Positions 35,601 to 47,224 of a DNA stretch of 64,000 nt are shown one piece after another. Position 1 is the stretch's first letter. Every line of letters begins with the position of its first letter. The position numbers and the translations under genes are program-made. A model generated the notes under the pieces. It ran no database searches. It saw only the letters and a program-made list of their open reading frames with translations, and had not been told where the DNA came from. The DNA is from Craterostigma plantagineum (Eukaryota > Streptophyta > Magnoliopsida > Lamiales > Linderniaceae). Where the stretch lies: positions 13,455,501 through 13,519,500 of the forward strand of contig JAPQWV010000017.1 in the NCBI GenBank assembly GCA_027422505.1. Reading direction: 5' to 3'.

Positions 35601-36041
35601 TCTTTCGCCCGTCCCCTTGAAAGTGAGAGGTTCTCCCCCTTCCGTGCTGAACGTGACCACCTTACGGTTACAGTCTATCACCGCTCCGTATTGTGAGAGC
35701 CAGTCCATCCCGAGGATCACCTCGTAATCGTTCATCGGAATGACTATTAAATCTACAAGCAACTCCTTGTTGCCGACTAAGACTGGGCAGTTTTTCACTA
35801 CTTGACTAGTCCTAATTGGGGTCCCGCTTGGAATTGCTACACTATACTCACAACTCACACTATCAGGCGTTATTCCAAGTTTTGTCACATACTTCACAGA
35901 TGCAAATGAATGGGTCGCCCCGGAGTCTACTAAGATGCACGTGGGAGTTTGGTGGATTAGGAGAGTACCTGTCACCACCGCCGGGTTGTTCTCCGCTTCC
36001 TCTGAAGTGATGGTATATACCCGAGCTGGCACCATCTGAGG
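32610..36041 (-). CDS. Tekay-2 pol: protease, RT, RNase H, integrase, chromodomain
   Basis: This open frame covers about 1,140 residues and is closely similar to Tekay-1 pol. Protease DSGATHSF is near residue 40, RT FIDDIL near 380, RNase H ([17 protein letters not shown]) near 500-620, integrase with [11 protein letters not shown]...CLTCQRIK and SDRDSRFL in the middle third, and a chromodomain-like end ([13 protein letters not shown]). A TGA at 36044-36042 separates it from gag, which in Tekay-1 is continuous with pol. The Met at 36035 is therefore only the first Met after a nonsense change, not a natural start. The catalytic motifs look intact. Confidence 0.9.
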   Translation of the reverse strand, partial: PQMVPARVYTITSEEAENNPAVVTGTLLIHQTPTCILVDSGATHSFASVKYVTKLGITPDSVSCEYSVAIPSGTPIRTSQVVKNCPVLVGNKELLVDLIVIPMNDYEVILGMDWLSQYGAVIDCNRKVVTFSTEGGEPLTFKGTGERGIVPKVSALKAQRLIKAGCEAYLMFALKIEENSFTKLEDIPVIEEFPDVFPEDLPGLPPDREIEFTIDLVPGAAPVSKTPYRLAPTELKELKEQIDELLQKGFIQTSFSPWGAPVLLVRKKDGSMRLCIDYRELNKLTVKNKYPLPRIDDLFDQLQGATMFSKIDLRSGYHQLKIRKDDIPKTAFSTRYGHFEFLVMPFGLTNAPAAFMDLMNRVFEAYLDEFVIVFIDDILIYSKTKEEHEQHLRVVLGVLREKQLYTKFKKCEFWLDQVAFLGHIVSGAGISVDPSKIEAINNWPQPTNVTEVWSFLGLAGYYRKFIKDFSKIASTLTKLTRKNTPFQWSEECERRFQELKKRLTTAPVWTIPTGTGGFSVYSDASKNGLGCVLMQNGNVVAYASRQLKEYERNYPTHDLELAAVVFALKIWRHYLYGERCEIYTDHKSLKYFFTQKELNMRQRRWLELVKDYDCVINYHPGKAYVVADALSRKTVSTELQRLEVEIVPLGEVEVKLAALTLQPTLLEKFKKAQENEEFYVKIKGTQTEQPAVDYIFRDDESLYYKNRLYVPDDAGHRRTIMAEAHTTPYSVHPGATKLYRDLRAHYWWPGMKKDVAEFVSQCLTCQRIKAEHQRPAGTLQPLPIPDWKWDNITMDFVSGLPKNVKGHDAIWVIVDRLTKSAHFLPISTTFTMERYAELYIQEIVRLHGIPLSIVSDRDSRFLSKFWTSLQKAMGTKLAFSTAYHPQTDGQYERTIQTLEDMLRACVLDFKGNWSKYLPLVEFSYNNSYQATIGMAPYEALYGRKCRSPVYWDGEGERAMLGPDMIREMTEIITMIRERMRTAQSRQKSYADRRRRPLEFEVNDWVFVKVSPMKGVKRFGKKGKLSPRYIGPFKIAKRVGEVAYNLELPASLSQVHDVFHVSTLRKYIADPSHVLINDSLHQQLKPDLSYEEVPVEILMYETKRLRNKEIPLVKVLWRNQSIEEATWEREDEMRVRYPELFQTG

Positions 36042-37087
36042 TCATGCTTGGCTCCCGGCCTGGCTTCCCGAAGCACCTTTCGGGCACTGTCTCACGAAGT
36101 GTCCCGGCTTCCCGCATCTGAAACACGCGTTGGCCAGCGTATTGCAATTCCCAAAGTGCCTCTTTCCGCACCTCTGACAGTTGGGAATCGGCACTGCCCC
36201 TTGATTCTGATTCGGGTTCGGGGGTCTATTCACTGTCCCCTGAGGTTGTTGAGGAGGCCTGTTGTGGAATTTATTTTTACCACCTTTAGGCACAAACTGC
36301 CGCTTCTGATTTCCTCCACTCTATTGTGTTCGTTGCATTTGCGCAAATTTGCGCTTGGCCTCTTGTGCCCTCACGATCCGAGCCTCAGCTTGTTCTGCCA
36401 CCATTGCCCTCTCTGCTACCTGAGCGTAAGTAGCTCCCTGGATTCCCGCCATGCTCACATCTCTATAGAGCTCGGGTTTCAATCCTTCTAGGAACCGTTC
36501 AATTTTCAGAGCATCCTTGCTGACCATGAGTGCTGCGAACCTGGACAGCTGCTCAAACTTTTGTATGTACTCCGCCACGGTCATCGATCCCTGCCTGAGG
36601 TTTATGAATTCATTGAGACGCTGGGCTCTCACCGGGGCCGTCAAGTACTTACCCCGGAACAGCTCCTTGAATCTGTCCCAGCTCATCGTGGCAGGATTCT
36701 CGATCACCATAATGGTGTCCCACCAATGTCCTGCGCTTCCTCTGAGAAGGAACGCGGCGCAAGAGCCTTTTCTGCCTCTGGGACTCTGCTGTAGACGAAC
36801 ATGCTCTCTAGTGTCCTTATCCAATCTTCGGCTGCCGTCGGGTCAGCCGTATCCTCGAAGGTTGGTGGGTTCAACCTCCTGAACCTTTCTCCCACTATTT
36901 CTGCCCTGTCGGCCTGAGTGTTTCCAGCATTCGTGGTGTTCTGTTGGATCAGCTTTTGTATCTGTGTTGACTGCTGGCGATCCAATTCCGTAAGTTGGAA
37001 AATGGTCGCGTCACGGTTGTCAGTAGGGGCCGTGTTTCCCCTATTCTGGTCATCGCCACCGCTCGACTCCCCTCTTGTTCTTACCAT
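36042..37087 (-). pseudogene. Tekay-2 gag, broken
   Basis: The start is the ATG at 37087-37085 (MVRTRGESSGGDDQNRG). A frameshift near 36760-36772 splits the N-terminal part from the gag core ([32 protein letters not shown]). A TAG at 36323-36321 and a TGA at 36044-36042 interrupt the same frame further on. Between them is the CCHC knuckle CFRCGKPGHFVRQC (about 36130-36090). Three lesions in an otherwise well-kept element are consistent with recent decay. Confidence 0.88.
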
Positions 37088-37243
37088 CTTCTATCTCTAT
37101 CCTGATTGTCCTAGGCCAATAAATTATGCAACATAGAGATCCACATAAAATTAACACTTACTTACAAGGCCGCTTCCGCTCTTTTGGGTGTGTGTGTGTA
37201 TGGACAGTCTACAGGACCTGTGACCGAAGCTCTGATACCACCC
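37088..37243 (-). other. Tekay-2 leader and primer binding site
   Basis: The PBS TGGTATCAGAGC (minus) is at 37240-37229, three bases from the LTR at 37244. The remaining ~140 bp to the gag start are untranslated leader. It includes a short GT run near 37190. Confidence 0.88.
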
Positions 37244-40242
37244 TGTCACGACTGCCACTTCCCTAACTGCCTATTCTAGCGCATTCCTATGTGCCTAGCG
37301 AGTTATGAGTAATAAGGTACACTGAAAATGCGTATAAATTTTTTCCTTTTTCCATTTGCATCATGGAATGATGTTCTGTACAAGTCAAAAGAATACATGT
37401 CGAACACTAAGTTCCAGACACGATCTAACTACGAGGACGATGGTACGTCGGCACAGCAAAAGGCTCCTATGCGCCCGGCCTCACAGGTCGTCATCCATAC
37501 ACACACGTCCACCCCAAAAACAGCGCGAAGCTTCAAAAGATTGGCCTTGTCATCTAATGCGATCACGTACCGTGCTTGCTGGCACCTACAACACATAACA
37601 TAAAAGAATGAGCCACCGAGGCTCAGTAAGCAGAAATCATGCATGTATGCACGTGTCCCTTTCCCCGCAAAGGCAAACCCTGCCGATGCATAAATTTCTA
37701 AGCAAGGGCAATCCGCGCCGATGCACCTAGCACTCGTACTAGCAAAACTCAGGGCCCTCGGCTAATCTCACTATGCACCACAAGAGCTCACGTCCCTCAA
37801 GGACAATACGACAGCGGTCCACGCCGGATGGCCAAACCCTAGGATGCACATCGTTCCCCTAGGTCGCCATATGAATCCGGTCGTCCCCGACTGTCCGGCG
37901 GTCGCTCACGCTGGTAGCCCACGCTGAGGTCGCCTACACCAGGGTTCCACCCTGTGTCGCTTATACCCTCCGGTCGCACCCTCCAGGTCGCACCTTACCG
38001 CCACGGGCCATGCCCAAATCCTTTCCACAGGATATCAATATATATCTACAATAATAGTACGACGACGCTAAAACGCCGCCCTGATAGCATAGGACACAGC
38101 CCCTGACTCAACTATGAGTCGACACACTTGGCCACATCGGCAAGTCCTCGTCGCGTACAAGCGACATATCACCATGCACACTCTATCCCATGACCCTTCC
38201 CCATGAGTTCGTGCGTGCACATGAGCATGCCTATGCAAACAAATGCAACTTATGCTTACCATAAGAAAGCGTAACGATTAATTAACGTAATCACGAAACC
38301 ACGTAGGCATATAGTCACATACACATATAGCACACGAGTTATGTGTTGTAGTTGGATTTCTACTTACCTGGCGTCCGTGGATTAGTCGCTACCTGACCCG
38401 GGAATTCTCCTAAGTCCAAACCTTAGACATAGAATAGTATCGTTAGGACACTATTTTAATTAATTAATTACGTACTGACTTAGGTATTTTCCTTGGTTGT
38501 AAATGTCTTTAGGAGTCTTAGTTAACTTGGTACGTCTCACTTGACTTAGGGAACTTTATGAAGTTCACGAAATTCATAAAATTCATCCATAAGCTATTTG
38601 CTAGCCGGTCTGGTGAACTTCCTAACTTTTCATCCTTTAAACTCGAACAAGCTATAAAGTTAGTCTATAAATTATATCAGTTGACTACGTAAATTTTCGT
38701 TCCAAAATTCTATCTAATTCAACGTCTACCTGTACCGAAAATTGACCCTGAGGACACCGATAGGCAAATTATGATCGGGCGTTGAAAGAGACTATGCTCA
38801 TTGGAATCGGAATATTTTTCTGATTAAATGGTGCGAAAATATTTTTCCTCAATTCGTCTAAGGGGTTCAATTCGTGAAGTTGATTTGCGAAGTGTTTGAG
38901 TTCGCAAATCCTTGGATTCGTAAACTCGACTCGCCAAATAATTGCAGCCCGCGAAGTGCTTGGACCCGCAAACGCACGAGTTTGCAAACCTTCGATCGGC
39001 CTGCAAAGTTGCTGGGTTCGCAAACCCTTGGTCGACCCGCGAAATGTATTGGACCAGTGAACCTCCATTCGCAATCCTCGTGGGGTTCGCAAAGTGTGGA
39101 GTTCGCAAACTGATGAGCCCGCAAAATGATTTGGATGCGAAAACTCTGGACCCGCGAAGTTGGGGTTTGCGGCTTGTGGGAATTCGTCATCTTGGACGGG
39201 TTCGCAAATCTCCTCAGCCCGCAAACTTCCACGGATTCGCAAAAGGTCCCATTCGAAAGATGGGGCCGCGAAGTGCATGAATTCGCAAAACTCCAACTTT
39301 GCGGCTTGTATGCGTTCGCAGAGCACAACCCGCGAACTTCGATGAATTCGCAAAGTTGGCCCGCCGAGTTTTTGGATTCGCGAAATGAGTTCGCGAGCCT
39401 GAGTTCGCAGAGTTTGTACTTCGCGAACTCATTCCTAAACAAACACCATCTAATCCGCGATAGGCTAGTTATGAAGATAAAAAAGGTGACTTTTCAAGAA
39501 CTCGTTTGAAGGTGGTATGAACTCCTTAAACCCTAATGTCCAGGCTTAACAGAAATGCTAGTCTAGACTTAACCTCTCGTGCCTAATAATCCATAGAACG
39601 TGTTTTACAAAACTAAGATTACTAAATCAAAGTTAGGATGCTTCTCGGGGGGTTAAAATCGCATAATCCCTAATGTGTAGTACTTATTTTCGTGTTTAAA
39701 GCTCTAAGATACCGAAATGCCTAAACGAGGATACGAGTGTTAGGGTGAGGATTCATTACCTTTCACTCGGCGTGTTTTTCGCCTGGTTTCTCCTCCCTCT
39801 TTGGCTAAGCTCACGTTAGTTTCTTGGCTATGGAGGTTTTTTTTTTTGTGGACTTCAAATGAGTTTTAGGTGTAATTTTAAGTGGCTAAGGCTTTAGGTA
39901 ACGAAAATATCCCTTGATTCAAGGAGGGTTTCTCTAAGCAATATCCCTAAGTGGGTTGGGCCCAATATTTTGATTGGCCCAATTCTTACATCTAGTCCAA
40001 TCTTTATTCATGACCCAAATTCCTTTTTGCCTATTTACGAAAATTCCTAAATAAATTAGGGGTCACTTGGTACGAATTAATTGCACTAAATTCAAGAAAT
40101 CGCCTAAGCACGTAAATTTTCCACACAAATTCCAAGTAAGTCACATAAGCGCGAAGGTAACATACGAAAAGCGCGTAATTGCATTCCACATTTTATGCAA
40201 ATTTATTGGCCCTAATGTGCTTACGAGGACTCGGGTGCTACA
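37244..40242 (-). repeat. 5' LTR of Tekay-2 (2999 bp)
   Basis: It has the same ends as 29568-32574 and is followed by the target duplication TGTTT (40243-40247). The motif cluster of the partner LTR is present at 38865-39435. Confidence 0.95.
38865..39435 (-). repeat. Cluster of TTCGCAAA / CCCGCGAAG motifs, second LTR copy
   Basis: This is the same array as at 31190-31760 with a few substitutions. Several changes alter single motif units (for example GCCTGCAAAG for GCCCGCAAAG near 39000). Confidence 0.82.
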
Positions 40243-40436
40243 TGTTTCGTCATCGTTCTCCCCTGTTACCTCCGTGAATCGGCCGTCAACGTTCTCTGTT
40301 CCTGGTGGTGTTCAGGCTTTTCGTCGTTGCCTCTTTTTCTTCCGTCTTTCTGCTAGGTATTGTTTATGGTGTTGCACACCAGGAGGTCCAGCTGCGCAAC
40401 GGTCAGGGTTAGGTGTTTCTGGCGCTAATGTCCCAT
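40243..40436 (-). pseudogene. Tat-type gag, N-terminal piece
   Basis: An ATG at 40436-40434 (minus) starts MGTLAPETPNPDRCAAGPPG. This is a hydrophilic, basic gag N-terminus that soon meets a stop, and Tekay-2 cuts it off at 40243. It is the counterpart of the gag core at 28001-29567. Confidence 0.6.
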
Positions 40437-40666
40437 AGGCGGGCACTGGAATGGTAGGCTGCTCTGGTGATCACCTCCAACAGCCTCCGCGAACTATGGA
40501 TCTATGTTCTTTTCACAGGAGAGTCTTCTTTCATCGACTTTCCGCGACTTTCGTCTCGTCTCAACAGTATATTAAAGGGAAAAACAATAATCTTTAAGCA
40601 CAAATTCGCACTCTATTAGTAAGATCAATCACGCCTTCAACTCTGAACTTTCCACAGACGGCGTAA
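40437..40666 (-). other. Tat-type leader with degenerate primer site
   Basis: Next to the LTR end at 40667 the minus strand reads TTACGCCGTCTGTGGAAAG. This resembles the GGCGCCGTCTGTGG-type primer site known in Tat/Ogre elements, with two changes. No other feature is seen. Confidence 0.6.
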
Positions 40667-41656
40667 TGTGGGGGGATATTTATATAGCGGAAGAAGTGAT
40701 TATCGCAAAGTTTAAGACTTGCGTAAGGTGCTTATTTGTAAGGAAACTGAGAGAGATGTGTTTGGGATGTTGGGGCGTGTTTGGGACCTGTTTGGGACGT
40801 TGGGGCGTGTTTGGGACCTATTTGGGACGTGTTTGGGATGTTGGGGCGCGTTTGGGACCTGTTTGGCACACGTTTGGGACGTAAACGAGATAACACAAGG
40901 ATTATGTGGTTTGGATTCTTGCAAATCCTACGTCCACGGGCGTTCTAAAACCTTGCTTCACTATACTTTAATGATTTACACACTCAAACTACTTATTCCT
41001 CGCTCTTCTCTCAAGAATACATAAGAAAATAGCTAATGGGACGTCAAAGATATTGTGTTTAGTGTTGAGAGAGTATTTTCTAAGTATTTGGATGTGTTAA
41101 AATGTTATTATGATCCCTGGTTTATGAAATGAGTGAAGTCTTCCTTTTATAGGTGTTTTTCTGCCTAGGACTCGAGCTCTTTGTCTGAGGTCCTAAAGAT
41201 GAAACATCTCCTGCCTTGTCAGGAACAGCAGGCATGCTCGTGACAGCTTTTCCTGCTTTGTCACGATATTAGTAGCTTCTGCAGGAAGCTTCCATTTTAG
41301 GCAGTGTTGTGGCCCTCTCTTTGACAGCCACGTGGTAATCAACCGATTTCTCTTCCGAAGGTGTATTTTCGGCTTCTGGACCTTCAGTAAAGCTTCCTTA
41401 TGACGCTTCCTCGAGACGACAGGTCCTGCTTGGCATAATAGGTCCCATAACCCCTTCCAATTTCCATATTATGGTGTTCGTTCCCTAATGCATGTCGGAG
41501 GTCCCTAAAACCCTTATTTCCTATTGTTATCTCCCTAAAGTCTGTCGGAGGTCCCTAAAATCTGTCGGAGGTCCGTAAAGTCTCCCTTCTCTTGATAATT
41601 ATCGCTAATTAGTTTCTTAATCTCTTTTTAGCCTGCCTAATTATCGTTCCACATCA
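40667..41656 (-). repeat. 5' LTR of the Tat-type element (990 bp)
   Basis: On the + strand it begins TGTGGGGGGATA and ends TTCCACATCA. It matches 18610-19506 with clear divergence and an extra block of about 80-100 bp near 41260-41350. It also holds GTTTGGGAC repeats (40765-40884) and TCTGTCGGAGGTCCCTAAA repeats (about 41490-41580). The outer bases are ATGGT. Confidence 0.86.
40765..40884. repeat. Expanded tandem repeats in the Tat 5' LTR
   Basis: This is the same GTTTGGGACCT / GTTTGGGACGT / TGGGGCGT unit family as 18704-18786, but longer. It shows gain or loss of units after the element inserted, or a difference between source templates. Confidence 0.8.
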
Positions 41657-42963
41657 ATGGTATAGTTTCTTCCACATTTATTTTAATGCATGGTTTCGTT
41701 TATTACACGTTAATTTTTTACCGCACCGCCACCTTTGTTTGTTATCGGTATTTTCTTTTTCGTTTGCTCTTGCAATTTTTATTTCTATTATGAACTATCA
41801 ATTTAGTGTGGATGTATATTAATTTAGAATAGTGGTCAAATAAAAGATTGGTAAGTAACTTAATACTGAGATTGAGAAAGGTATATGTAAATATTTGAAG
41901 AAGGGACCTTTTGGTATGAGGCCCTAATTTTTCATTACATTTCAGGCTCTGTCAGTATAAAACTTATTTTTAAGGACCCCTTTTGACTTACATTTATAGA
42001 ACCATGTCCAAAATACCCTTCCAGAATATCAGTAAACGAAGTATCGCGAAGCTTTCTTTGGTTACTGACGTATAATATATTGTTATTCCAGTAAAGTTAA
42101 CTGTTGATTAGTGCTATTAACCGTTGTGATGACTTTCTAAAAGCATGATTTACGTGGCATGTTGATTCTCTAAAATTACATGGACTATATGGTTGATTTG
42201 GTGATTAATATCTTGATCTAACTTTCCATGTATAGTGTTGAATGAAAAGGTTTATATATGAGCAACACTTCATAATTTCGAGAGACTTAGAATTTGCGAT
42301 ACGACTATAAGCGTTTTGAGCAGAAACAGTATTGAGAGATTTTTGAGCGTTCATTCGCGATAGCTTTCTGCCTACTTGAGCGATCACTTGCGAAGTACTG
42401 ATTGTACTAGATATTCCAACCCTCCACCATATATACTGTCTTCGGACGTGAGCAATACCAAGGAGGCAAGGTCGACGTTTACGCGGACATGAAGGGAAGG
42501 ACGAGTTTTGCGGGCCCTTCGGTAGCGAGCTTTGTCTGTCGAGATCAGGAGATTCCGAGGAACGAAACTCAACGTGTGGTAATCGAGTGTGTCTAGTGTT
42601 CGACTTGTTTTGGTTGTGTATTGGGCTAATCAATCAGTTTTGTACCCAGATACGGTGCATTATAGTGATTGGTTAAACTCTTGGGGAGCAAATCCGAAGG
42701 AGAGGAGTAAACTCCAATTGGGGATATAACCTCTATAAAAATCATGTCTCGCATTACAATTATTTCCTTTTTGCTGTGAGACAGACCCGATACACATCTG
42801 AAGTTACTAGGATATATCGGGCATACTCGTGATAAGCATCACTAGGCATCTCTAAGTCACTAAACCTTAGGATTTGTGAAAAGAAGAAACATAAATTTTT
42901 ATTTAATGACGAAAAAATTATTGACGTGTTGGCAAGGCACTGACCAAGTCCACATCTTTATTC
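41657..42963 (+). other. Unresolved flank and probable 5' LTR of copia-2
   Basis: This AT-rich sequence has no gene or repeat motif I recognise. The part just before the primer site at 42964 should be the end of the copia-2 5' LTR, and a TATA-like TTTATATATGA near 42250 could be its promoter. I cannot place the LTR start because the 3' LTR is not in the window. The minus-strand ORF at 42205-42633 is not supported. Confidence 0.4.
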
Positions 42964-42975
42964 GGTATCAGAGAG
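42964..42975 (+). other. copia-2 primer binding site
   Basis: CGGTATCAGAGAG starting at 42963 resembles TGGTATCAGAGC (tRNA-Met type) and lies 45 bases before the gag ATG at 43020. Confidence 0.7.
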
Positions 42976-43019
42976 GGTTACTCAAACGACGGGCCTAACA
43001 AGCCTGAGTTAAAGATCTA

Positions 43020-43749
43020 ATGGCTTCTTCGAGTTTTGATGATTTTGCAGAGGACAATCCCATTCCAGGCCACCACTCTTCGATGGAACTAACTACGCCA
43101 TATGGAAAAACCGTATGAAGGAATTCCTGCTTGCTGCTGACTATGATCTGGGGATATCATCACTACTGGACCATACAATTCCAACAAGGCAGATGGAACT
43201 CCAAAGAAAGGTGCTGAATACGATACAACAGACAAGCGAGGAACCCCCCTGAATGCCAAAGTAAAGAACATGATTGCCTGCGCCCTTACAACAGAAGAAT
43301 ACAATCATGTGAGCTCATGTGAATCTGCTAAAGATATGTGGGACATGCTACAAGTCACACATGACGGAACCACTCGAATTGGACAAGAAAGAATAGCTCT
43401 CTTGACTCACCAATACGGGCTGTTCAGAATGGAGGACAACGAGACTATAAGCGACATGTACGCAAGATTCATGAACATCATCAATCAAATGTTCTCGTTG
43501 GGAAACAAAATACCAGACGGTGAGAAGGTGCGAAAAATTCTGATATCTTTTCCAAGAGTGTGGAATCGCAAAGTGACTGCCATCTACGAAGCAAAGGACT
43601 TAGACAAACTCTCCATCTCGGAACTGATCGGATCTCTAACTACGTATGAGATGACTCAGATCTCCATCAAAGAAAAACCCCAAGTCAGAATTCAACCAAA
43701 CATTGCCTTCAACACTGAACACGAAAATGACTCTAAGGGCGAAGAAGAA
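43020..43749 (+). pseudogene. copia-2 gag, first part
   Basis: The ATG at 43020 gives MASSSFDDFAEDNP. A frameshift near 43065 follows, and FDGTNYAIWKNRMKEFLLAADYD is in the next frame. After another shift near 43200 the core reads PLNAKVKNMIACALTTEEYNHVSSCESAKDMWDMLQV (43270 on), with MYARFMNIINQM. This is the copia gag (UBN2-like) fold that builds the particle. A Cassandra-like LTR is inserted at 43750, after an acidic EEE stretch. Confidence 0.83.
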
Positions 43750-44136
43750 TGTGATGCCCGGGGCCGATGAGGGCGGGGAGTGATCGCCGGTGCCAGAGAG
43801 GGGATCCTGAGACTGGCAATGTATGGACGTGTCATACTGAGAATCATATAAGAAGAACTGATAGTACTACTCATATCACCAAGGTCGACCTACATTTTTG
43901 TAGTCCATCTCTAGAAACTCTGAAGTTAAGCGTGCCGGACTTGGGGCAATCTAGGGATAGGTGACTCCCTGTGAAGTTTCTCAAGGTACGTGTGAGCGAG
44001 TGCACGAAGCACGCTGAAAGCTTAAATGGTGGTACAGTGGGGCCAGACTATCAGTCGGAGTGTGGTGGGCCCAACACCACTAGTCCCGGTAGGGACCGAT
44101 GCTACAGTGACATCTATTATGGGACGGGTCGTTACA
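43750..44136 (+). mobile_element. Cassandra-like TRIM solo LTR (387 bp)
   Basis: The ends are TGTGATGCCCG...GGGTCGTTACA. Exact 5-bp target duplications AAGAA lie at 43745-43749 and 44137-44141, and the copia-2 gag continues directly on the far side. The centre contains a 5S-rRNA-like stretch, the hallmark of Cassandra elements. There is no internal region or second LTR, so it is a solo LTR. The strand given is that of the 5S-like sequence. Confidence 0.87.
43872..43988 (+). promoter_or_regulatory. 5S-rRNA-derived Pol III promoter region in the Cassandra-like LTR
   Basis: GAAGTTAAGCGTGC (43922-43935) matches the box A region of plant 5S rRNA. GGGATAGGTGACTCCCT (43954-43970) resembles box C (GGATGGGTGACC). 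The order and spacing fit a 5S gene of about 117-120 bp, with the 5' third poorly conserved. It is an LTR component, not a ribosomal gene. Confidence 0.8.
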
Positions 44137-45023
44137 AAGAAATTGATGAAGACATACTGGAGCAGATCGCCATGCTAACCAGAAATATGAAAAATCTCGG
44201 CTGAGAAGAAAAATTCAAAGGAAACTCCAAATTTCAGCTAAGAAACAAGGGAATATCGTCATCCGGGAACAATGTGCAGAAATGCTTCAAATGCAACAAG
44301 GCAGGCCACTTCTCCGCAAACTGCCCGATGGAAAACGGTGACAAAAAGATAAAGAAGCAGAAGCCATGGTCACAAACTGGGAAGAGGTCCGAAGTGAAGA
44401 GGAGGAAGATCTCGCCTACATGGCCGATGATAATGATCAGGTATCTTCCTCATCTACTATTAAGGAAATACTTATTCTAAATGAATTATATGTAGGAAGG
44501 ATGAATCTCATGATAACGCTTCCTCAGTCCCTGAAGTAGATGAAAAGGAAGAGATGTTTGAAATAATTCAAAACGTAGAAAGGAGGATTAAGTCGCTCAA
44601 CTCACAAGTAAAGAAATTGGTTAGGCAACGAGATGACGTAGCTAGAGGAAAGCACCAAACGGATCTAGGAAATGAACGATTGAGAGCCGCGCTAGAAACC
44701 CTAAAGGAAGAAAAAGACTTGTGTAACTGTGAAGAGCTTAAAAAGCAAAATAGTGATATATCTAAAGACATCTCAGTTCTTAAAAGTTCCTTAGAAGAAA
44801 AAGCACGTACTGTTGATAGACTTCTTGAAGGAACAAAATCTTGATATGTTACTTAGTATTCCTAGAAAATTGGAAAATCAGGGATATGATATTCCATGAC
44901 ACATGAACACACTGCACCACAAACTTTTAGAAAGCCGAAGTGTTTTTCATGCGGCCGTCAAGGTCATTATTCTAACAACTGTTTTTTTGAAGAGAGCGGA
45001 TAAGTCTAGATATGCCTGGAGGC
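44137..45023 (+). pseudogene. copia-2 gag, second part, with two zinc knuckles and a coiled coil
   Basis: After the Cassandra-like LTR the frame resumes with KEIDEDILEQIAMLTRNMKNL. A CCHC knuckle follows (CFKCNKAGHFSANC, 44280-44321), then an acidic linker. A coiled coil of about 95 residues lies at 44554-44844, rich in Leu, Lys and Glu. A second CCHC knuckle (CFSCGRQGHYSNNC) is at about 44940-44980. Stops and shifts occur near 44200, 44480 and 44845. The Athila element cuts it at 45024; no protease, integrase or RT is present. Confidence 0.8.
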
Positions 45024-46046
45024 TGATAAGTTATGATTTTCACTATTTCGTATGCCCTTTAAACATGTGTTTTTGGTCATTGTAAATTAAATTATACATG
45101 AATATGTTAATTAAGTGCATTGCAGTGTCAAAAGAAAAAGTCACGGAAAAAGGGGAGAACCGTGGAGTGAAATTGGCAAATTCATTGGTACTATATACAT
45201 GAGTAGTGGACACCTAAATACAAAAGTGAAGACATAGCAAGCAACTAGCTTGTTACACGCACACTGATATTCAATGTTTGAGACAGAGTACATAAAGTTG
45301 AAAGCTCCACTACCTAATTTATTGCTGAAAATTGGGAGGTGAAAAGAAGTCATGCATTATGGAGGAAAATCCGTTCCATGTTCCATTCCATGTCCTTGTC
45401 AACGTTACTAAAGAAAGCACCCACCTCAACTATAAAGTGAAGCATCCATTTCAAAAGGACGAGGGGGGAGAGACATCTTACGGGCCACTAAAATTCACCA
45501 TCAAACATACACCTCATTTTTCTCACCTCACACCAAGAAGCTCTCGTGATTTCTCCTCCAACGAAAACCACACTACACACAAAAGCAGCCCCAAGCCACG
45601 CATCAAGCCGCAGCTCAGACGAAAAGTTTCTCACGCAACGGAGATCCCGACGGAACTAGGCGTGATCCGTTCGTCGTGATAGTCAACGTTCATACATTGT
45701 CCTACGCGAAAACAGGAATGTTCACCTCTATCTTTTTGTGTTGTTCGTTTATTAATATGTGTGCTTAAGTTTATTTGTGGTTAAGGCCGTATTAGGCCGG
45801 ATTATGAGTTCGTATTAATGTTATTCGTATCGTATTTAATCGTATGAGTTAAGTTACGTGTTCTATATTTGAGTTTAATGCTTGCGTATGCCTGATCAAC
45901 ATATGCTTGATTCTTGATTGGTTTATGACACTGAAAAAGTAATTAGACCGGCTAGAAGAATAAATATAGTGCACCACGACGTAAAACTGACCAGAGATGG
46001 AATTCGGTTTCGTCCGTGTGGTTTCCGAGATCGTAGGCGCCAAAAG
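45024..46046 (+). repeat. 5' LTR of Athila, first part
   Basis: It begins TGATAAGTTATG and matches the 3' LTR from 63418 nearly base for base as far as the window allows. It is interrupted at 46047 by Tekay-3 and resumes at 55250. Five bases before it are GAGGC (45019-45023), the predicted target duplication. Confidence 0.92.
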
Positions 46047-46567
46047 TGTGGCGACCCTACTTCTCTAACTAGGATTAGTGGCGGATTTCCGCAACGTAAG
46101 CCGCGGAAGGCCCGTCTACTTAAAACTTTTTCCTAAAATAATATATATTACTAAATACATGCGTCTACATTGTCATCCATGTACATGGGCCGAAGCCCCA
46201 AAAATATCAAAAGAACAAAAGTGCTAACGCCGCTCCACAGGTCTTCATCCATGTACCGCACCGCCCTCAAAAGTCCGTGGAGCACCGCCACCAGCCGCCT
46301 CAGTCCTGACGCGTACCGGCGTCAGACTCAGTACCTACAACACGTAAACACTGAGCAATTTGCCCAGTAGGTGAATAAAATGCATGTATGCAAGTGTGCA
46401 CTCAGCCCCGATCCCGGTATCTCACAACATGATATAATGCACACTCTTTCTTTTCCCACATTCCTATTTAACACAATACAGGGCCCTAGGTTAGGCTCGA
46501 CACCTCCGCGCGCAATAGACTACTGGGAGGCCACCCCCAAGTCTCGCGGCGAGCTACGTCGGTAGTG

Positions 46568-46698
46568 CACTGATCGATCACGTCAATGTCCTCCTACCAG
46601 GTCGTATACCTCCCGCACTAATCACAAATAAAATCCCATCCGGCGGTATGCACCCCGAATCGATCACGTCCGGGTAGACAGATCGATCACGTCTGTCT
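46568..46698 (-). other. Three hairpins in the Tekay-3 LTR
   Basis: These are the inverted counterparts of 6097-6227. Arms CACTG/CAATG (46568-46572 and 46584-46588) pair with one G-T wobble. A bulged ACCCGG/TCGGGGT type stem (read on the minus strand) lies at 46652-46675, and arms AGACAG/CTGTCT at 46676-46698. All share the loop core ACGTGATCGAT. Confidence 0.68.
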
Positions 46699-47224
46699 CC
46701 GCCAGGTGCCCAGTGAGCCCAACCTCGACTCCTCTAAGAGTCACCAATCACAAGCATCTCTTTCTACCCCGTACGTCAATATCTCATATTATTACTGTCA
46801 CACTACGGTACAACCATCTCTCGCCCTAACGTGATATGCACGTGCCATACATATAAAAATATCATAAAACATGATTTATATAAAACGTACGTAAAACATA
46901 TAAGTCACATAAGTCCCGTAAATCACATAATCATATGAAACACATAATTGTGTTTACGTATTGTAGATGGATAATCCACCTACCTGTTCTCCTGCTACTG
47001 TCAAATAAAAAGTCCGGTGTAGTCCCTATATATCGATCCTCTGAATAAATAAATATTATCATATCAGTAGATTTGCTAAACTGTATAAGTTTTCAAGTTC
47101 CCAAACCCTAATTATAGAAAACCCTAAAATTTATGAAAACCTAAAAATAATGATATTTCTAAAAATAAATAAACCCTAAAATATTGAAAACCCTAGATAT
47201 AGCAAAAATCCTAAAATACCGAAA

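Noticed and set aside
42205..42633. 142-residue minus-strand ORF before copia-2
   Set aside because: It lies in the probable LTR or leader, opposite in sense to the element, with no recognisable domain.
43872..43988. A 5S rRNA gene
   Set aside because: The similarity is partial, the 5' third is poorly conserved, and the segment lies inside a TG...CA LTR with target duplications. It is better explained as the 5S-derived part of a Cassandra-like LTR.
45332..45679. 115-residue ORF in the Athila LTR
   Set aside because: The position is inside a defined LTR, and the 3' LTR carries the same non-coding sequence.
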